A stretch of DNA of 8,690 nucleotides from CAZOMR01 sp964580655 (lineage in GTDB: Bacteria > RBG-13-61-14 > CAZOMR01), in the NCBI GenBank assembly GCA_964580655.1, contig CAZOMR010000140.1, positions 1 through 8,690 of the forward strand. Reading direction: 5' to 3'. This document shows, piece by piece, positions 6,651-8,690 of the stretch. The position numbers and the translations under genes were made by a program. Each line of letters begins with the position of its first letter. The first letter of the stretch is position 1. The notes beneath the pieces are model-generated. The model worked only from the letters and a program-made list of their open reading frames with translations, made no database searches and was not told the origin of the DNA.

Positions 6651-7883
6651 TCAATGCAGGCCCTCGCGCAACATCAACATCAACAGCAGGTAGCGGCGCA
6701 GGGCGCCGGTGATCAGGAATTCTTCCCGGACCGCCTCGTGGCCGTATTTTCCGAAGCGCTCCCGCAAGACCCTGTCGCTGAGCAGTCGCCGAATTTCATT
6801 GGCGCATCCGGCCACTGAGTGAACCAGAACCCCGTTAACCTCGTTCCGAATCTGGTTGGGAATTCCACCGACTGCAGAGCCTATCACCGCCCTTTTCTTC
6901 CACAGACCCTCGGTCACGGTAAGGCCGAACCCTTCCCGCAAGGACTTCTGGAGCACCACGGTCGCGGCTCTCTGCAAGGCATTGATCTCCAGGTTGGAGT
7001 CCGGAGGTAATACCAGAATGTGGATGTCAGGATCATCTCCGGACTCGGCCTTGACCTCTGCGAGCACCTCTGCTCCTTCAGGATCATCATCCGCGGCTCC
7101 TCCGGCCAGGACCAGCCGGCAGGGAACATGACGCTGGGCCAGCCGAAACGCCCGGATCACGCCGATAGGGTCCTTGAGACGGTCATAACGGGAAACCTGG
7201 AGCACAATAGGTTTGTCCTTTGGTATTCCGAGCCGCTTCAGAATGCCGTTTATCTCGCGCTGGGGAATCTCACGGTTCTTGTCAGACAAGGGATCAATTG
7301 AAGGATAAAACAGAAACTGCCTTATACCGAGCTTGCCCTGTGCAAAGGCTGGAGAGGACACGATGGCGGAGTGGTAGCGGCGAAGGGTTGGCTCCAGAAA
7401 ATTCCAGACACCTGGGACCGGATGCGAGATGTCAATGTGACACCTCCATATCCAGGTCGCTTTTCTTGATTTTACATATTTGATCAAACCCGCGGGCTGA
7501 GGATCGTGGATGAAGATGAAATCGTGATCGAAATCCAGATCAGGGGCATTAGCCTTCGTTGTGCTCAAGTAAATCTCTCGCTCCTTTGGAGTAAGCTCAT
7601 GCGGCATACCATGCAAAGCATTGTGGATATTCTTGGTCACCTGGAAAAATGGCTCGTCACCCTTCATAACCTGCCAGGTGGCTTGAACACCCAGTTCCTC
7701 GAATAGCGGCATCAGGCGCCAGAGAATCTCGGCTACTCCTCCACCAGTCCTTGTGGAGTTGATCATTGTCATCCGGACAGAACCCAATCGTTCCACGAGA
7801 AGCCGAAGTTCTTTAACCTCACTCTCCCCGATCAGTGGGGTATATTCATCAAGAGCGTTTGCGCACACGGAATTCTCTCTCAT
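6651..7883 (-). CDS. treT: trehalose synthase TreT (GT4 trehalose glycosyltransferring synthase)
   Basis: A 410-residue GT4-family glycosyltransferase that makes trehalose from NDP-glucose and glucose in one reversible step in the cytoplasm. From memory it matches archaeal TreT proteins along its length: the acceptor-side loop INSTRTGGGVAE (41-52), FFQVTKNIHNALHG (79-92), HDPQPAGLI (126-134), WRCHIDISHP (146-155), PSIDPLS (194-200), the donor-site VSRYDRLKDP (230-239), DDPEG (266-270), NALQRA (301-306), and the retaining-GT EX7E motif E317...E325 in REGFGLTVTE. Length and motifs are complete, so it should be active. The ATG overlaps the TGA of the upstream DUF5752 gene by 4 bp, and a strong GGAGGT lies 6 nt upstream, so translation is coupled. 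Trehalose usually serves as a compatible solute or stress protectant. A trehalose phosphorylase-like or other GT4 role is possible but fits less well. Confidence 0.9.
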   Translation of the reverse strand: MRENSVCANALDEYTPLIGESEVKELRLLVERLGSVRMTMINSTRTGGGVAEILWRLMPLFEELGVQATWQVMKGDEPFFQVTKNIHNALHGMPHELTPKEREIYLSTTKANAPDLDFDHDFIFIHDPQPAGLIKYVKSRKATWIWRCHIDISHPVPGVWNFLEPTLRRYHSAIVSSPAFAQGKLGIRQFLFYPSIDPLSDKNREIPQREINGILKRLGIPKDKPIVLQVSRYDRLKDPIGVIRAFRLAQRHVPCRLVLAGGAADDDPEGAEVLAEVKAESGDDPDIHILVLPPDSNLEINALQRAATVVLQKSLREGFGLTVTEGLWKKRAVIGSAVGGIPNQIRNEVNGVLVHSVAGCANEIRRLLSDRVLRERFGKYGHEAVREEFLITGALRRYLLLMLMLREGLH

Positions 7884-8536
7884 ACATCCACCTCCCTGAG
7901 CAGATTGATGATCCTGTCACGCAGTTCGGGAAGGGTGTAATGATAAATGTCCATACTCTCGATGGCATCCGCAACATCCAGACATTTGTGATTATCCTCC
8001 CATTGACTTCTCAGCCAGAAGGAGAAATCATTGCCCTTGAGACCGATCCGGAGCCTGGCCTCTATCAGATGATAATGTAAACACCGAATACCCACTTGGG
8101 GCAGGATGCGGGCCAACTCTCCCGGGGTGTTCGCTTGCAGGCCCAGCTCGTTTATCACTGAATAGCTCCTGCAAAAATCAAAGGGATAATCTGCAGGCCG
8201 ACGCGCCCAGTTAGAATGCTCATCCACCACCCTCATCACGATCCCCATAAGCTCCATGCGAAGAGCCTCGAGGCTGACGAAATCACGAATGTCAAGCACG
8301 CCAAGCTCCTCGGCCAGGAGCGGAAAATGCAGGGAAACCTCAGCCCACTGTGCGAAATCACTTGCATAGGGCTCGGTTACATAGTGGTGCTCACGAAAAC
8401 TCTGGAAGGTATGGTGAAAGATGCTCTCATCAGGCGCCATACCTATCATCTCCCCCAACTGCCGCATGTTCCAGGCGCGCAGTCCGGTTATCTCGACCAG
8501 ATTGGAGCTTGTCTTCAAGGTAAAAAATTCTCCCAT
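7880..8536 (-). CDS. DUF5752 family protein, treT partner
   Basis: A 218-residue, largely helical, soluble protein without signal peptide or membrane segment. It matches what I recall of DUF5752: an N-terminal FFTLKTSSNLVEITGLRAW (4-22), SIFHHTF (38-44), SDFAQWAEVSL (59-69), a central helix 'LRMELMGIV', and a C-terminal signature GIRCLHYHLIEARLR (149-163) with GNDFSFWL (168-175) and the closing YHYTLPELRDRI (198-209). The His-rich HHT and HYH spots could bind a ligand or metal, but no catalytic function is known for the family. It is the first gene of an operon with treT (4-bp overlap), which is the main clue to its role: regulating, scaffolding or substrate sensing for trehalose metabolism. 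The ATG at 8536 is chosen because GAGAGG (8550-8545) lies 8 nt upstream; an in-frame GTG at 8545 sits inside that ribosome site. Confidence 0.82.
   Translation of the reverse strand: MGEFFTLKTSSNLVEITGLRAWNMRQLGEMIGMAPDESIFHHTFQSFREHHYVTEPYASDFAQWAEVSLHFPLLAEELGVLDIRDFVSLEALRMELMGIVMRVVDEHSNWARRPADYPFDFCRSYSVINELGLQANTPGELARILPQVGIRCLHYHLIEARLRIGLKGNDFSFWLRSQWEDNHKCLDVADAIESMDIYHYTLPELRDRIINLLREVDV
7888..7897 (-). promoter_or_regulatory. treT ribosome binding site inside the upstream gene
   Basis: On the - strand AGGGAGGTGG lies within the last codons of the DUF5752 gene, with GGAGGT (7895-7890) 6 nt from the treT ATG at 7883. It is the strongest Shine-Dalgarno in the window, and with the ATGA overlap it suggests translational coupling at high treT output. 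Confidence 0.75.
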
Positions 8537-8563
8537 GAACAACACCTCTCTTTTCAGTCTCTC

Positions 8564-8578
8564 TGCCGGAACTCGGCA
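8564..8578 (-). other. small hairpin in the DUF5752-treT leader
   Basis: TGCCG (8564-8568) and CGGCA (8574-8578) pair as a 5-bp GC-rich stem around a 5-nt loop in the predicted leader of the DUF5752-treT transcript. It has no T-run and is not a terminator. It could only modestly shape the leader. Confidence 0.3.
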
Positions 8579-8591
8579 AATTTAGATGCTG

Positions 8592-8620
8592 ATTTTAACA
8601 GGAGTTTGACACTTAGTCAA
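8592..8620 (-). promoter_or_regulatory. sigma70-like promoter of the DUF5752-treT operon
   Basis: Read on the - strand, TTGACT (8620-8615) and TAAAAT (8597-8592) are spaced by exactly 17 bp and each matches consensus at 5 of 6 positions. Transcription would start near 8585, giving a leader of about 49 nt before the ATG at 8536. Confidence 0.65.
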
Positions 8621-8621
8621 A
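8605..8621. promoter_or_regulatory. operator-like palindrome over the -35 box
   Basis: TTTGAC (8605-8610) and GTCAAA (8616-8621) form a perfect 6-bp inverted repeat around a 5-bp centre. The palindrome covers the whole -35 box of the operon promoter and runs into its spacer, the usual position for a repressor site. The binding protein is unknown and not encoded in the window. Confidence 0.45.
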
Positions 8622-8650
8622 ATTGAGCTCGCACAGGGGCCTGCGACATT

Positions 8651-8681
8651 AAAGAGGGTTTTGGATTTGACCCTCTTTTTT
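8651..8681 (+). terminator. rho-independent terminator, + orientation
   Basis: AAAGAGGG (8651-8658) pairs perfectly with CCCTCTTT (8671-8678) around a 12-nt loop, and the run of six T (8676-8681) follows or overlaps the stem. On the - strand the same hairpin is followed only by TTTAATG, so it works best for + transcripts or weakly in both directions. No + strand gene lies just upstream. It may insulate the treT operon promoter from transcription entering from the right. Confidence 0.55.
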
Positions 8682-8690
8682 GGCCATGTT

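Noticed and set aside
8537..8545. Upstream GTG as the DUF5752 start
   Set aside because: It lies inside the GAGAGGTG ribosome site; ATG 8536 has ideal spacing and matches the family's N-terminus.
8216..8626. 136-codon open frame on the + strand
   Set aside because: It overlaps the DUF5752 gene and its promoter in antisense, and the product is unlike any family I know.

Overview
The window looks like chromosomal DNA from a Gram-negative (diderm) bacterium. The best guess is a deltaproteobacterial-type lineage (Desulfobacterota and relatives) or a neighbouring candidate phylum. The pointers are a type IV pilus/type II secretion assembly ATPase with a DUF4388 domain, a DUF5752 gene paired with a treT-type trehalose synthase, an exported protein with a Sec signal peptide, and intergenic repeat types common in such genomes. 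This placement is inference; no marker gene settles it. No rRNA, tRNA, CRISPR, phage or transposase gene was seen.

Left part, + strand (1-5553). A good sigma70-like promoter (5-33) leads into a 916-residue GspE/PilB-family ATPase (79-2829) carrying an N-terminal DUF4388-like module. An AT-rich gap with a perfect 14-bp palindrome precedes an HNH endonuclease gene (2939-3535). A weak hairpin terminator and a short nested direct repeat (3586-3673) follow. Next come a small membrane-anchored NTF2-like protein (3687-4166) and, 55 bp later, a class II tRNA nucleotidyltransferase (CCA-adding type, with HD domain) that starts at TTG (4222-5553).

Right part, - strand (8690 down to 5554). A promoter with an operator-like palindrome over its -35 box (8592-8621) drives a two-gene operon: a DUF5752 protein (8536-7880) and the glycosyltransferase trehalose synthase TreT (7883-6651). 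The two overlap by 4 bp (ATGA), and the treT ribosome binding site lies inside the end of the upstream gene. TreT joins NDP-glucose and glucose to make trehalose, usually for osmotic or desiccation protection; the DUF5752 protein is probably a partner or regulator of unknown mechanism. A 194-bp MITE-like element with 30-bp terminal inverted repeats (6445-6638) separates this operon from an exported beta-propeller-like protein (6423-5554). The stop codon of that gene directly abuts the stop of the convergent tRNA nucleotidyltransferase gene.

Most of the window is ordinary housekeeping and accessory content. The parts most worth a second look are the domain architecture of the ATPase, the DUF5752-TreT pair with its operator, and the MITE-like element. 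I found no clear multi-gene defence or mobile system.
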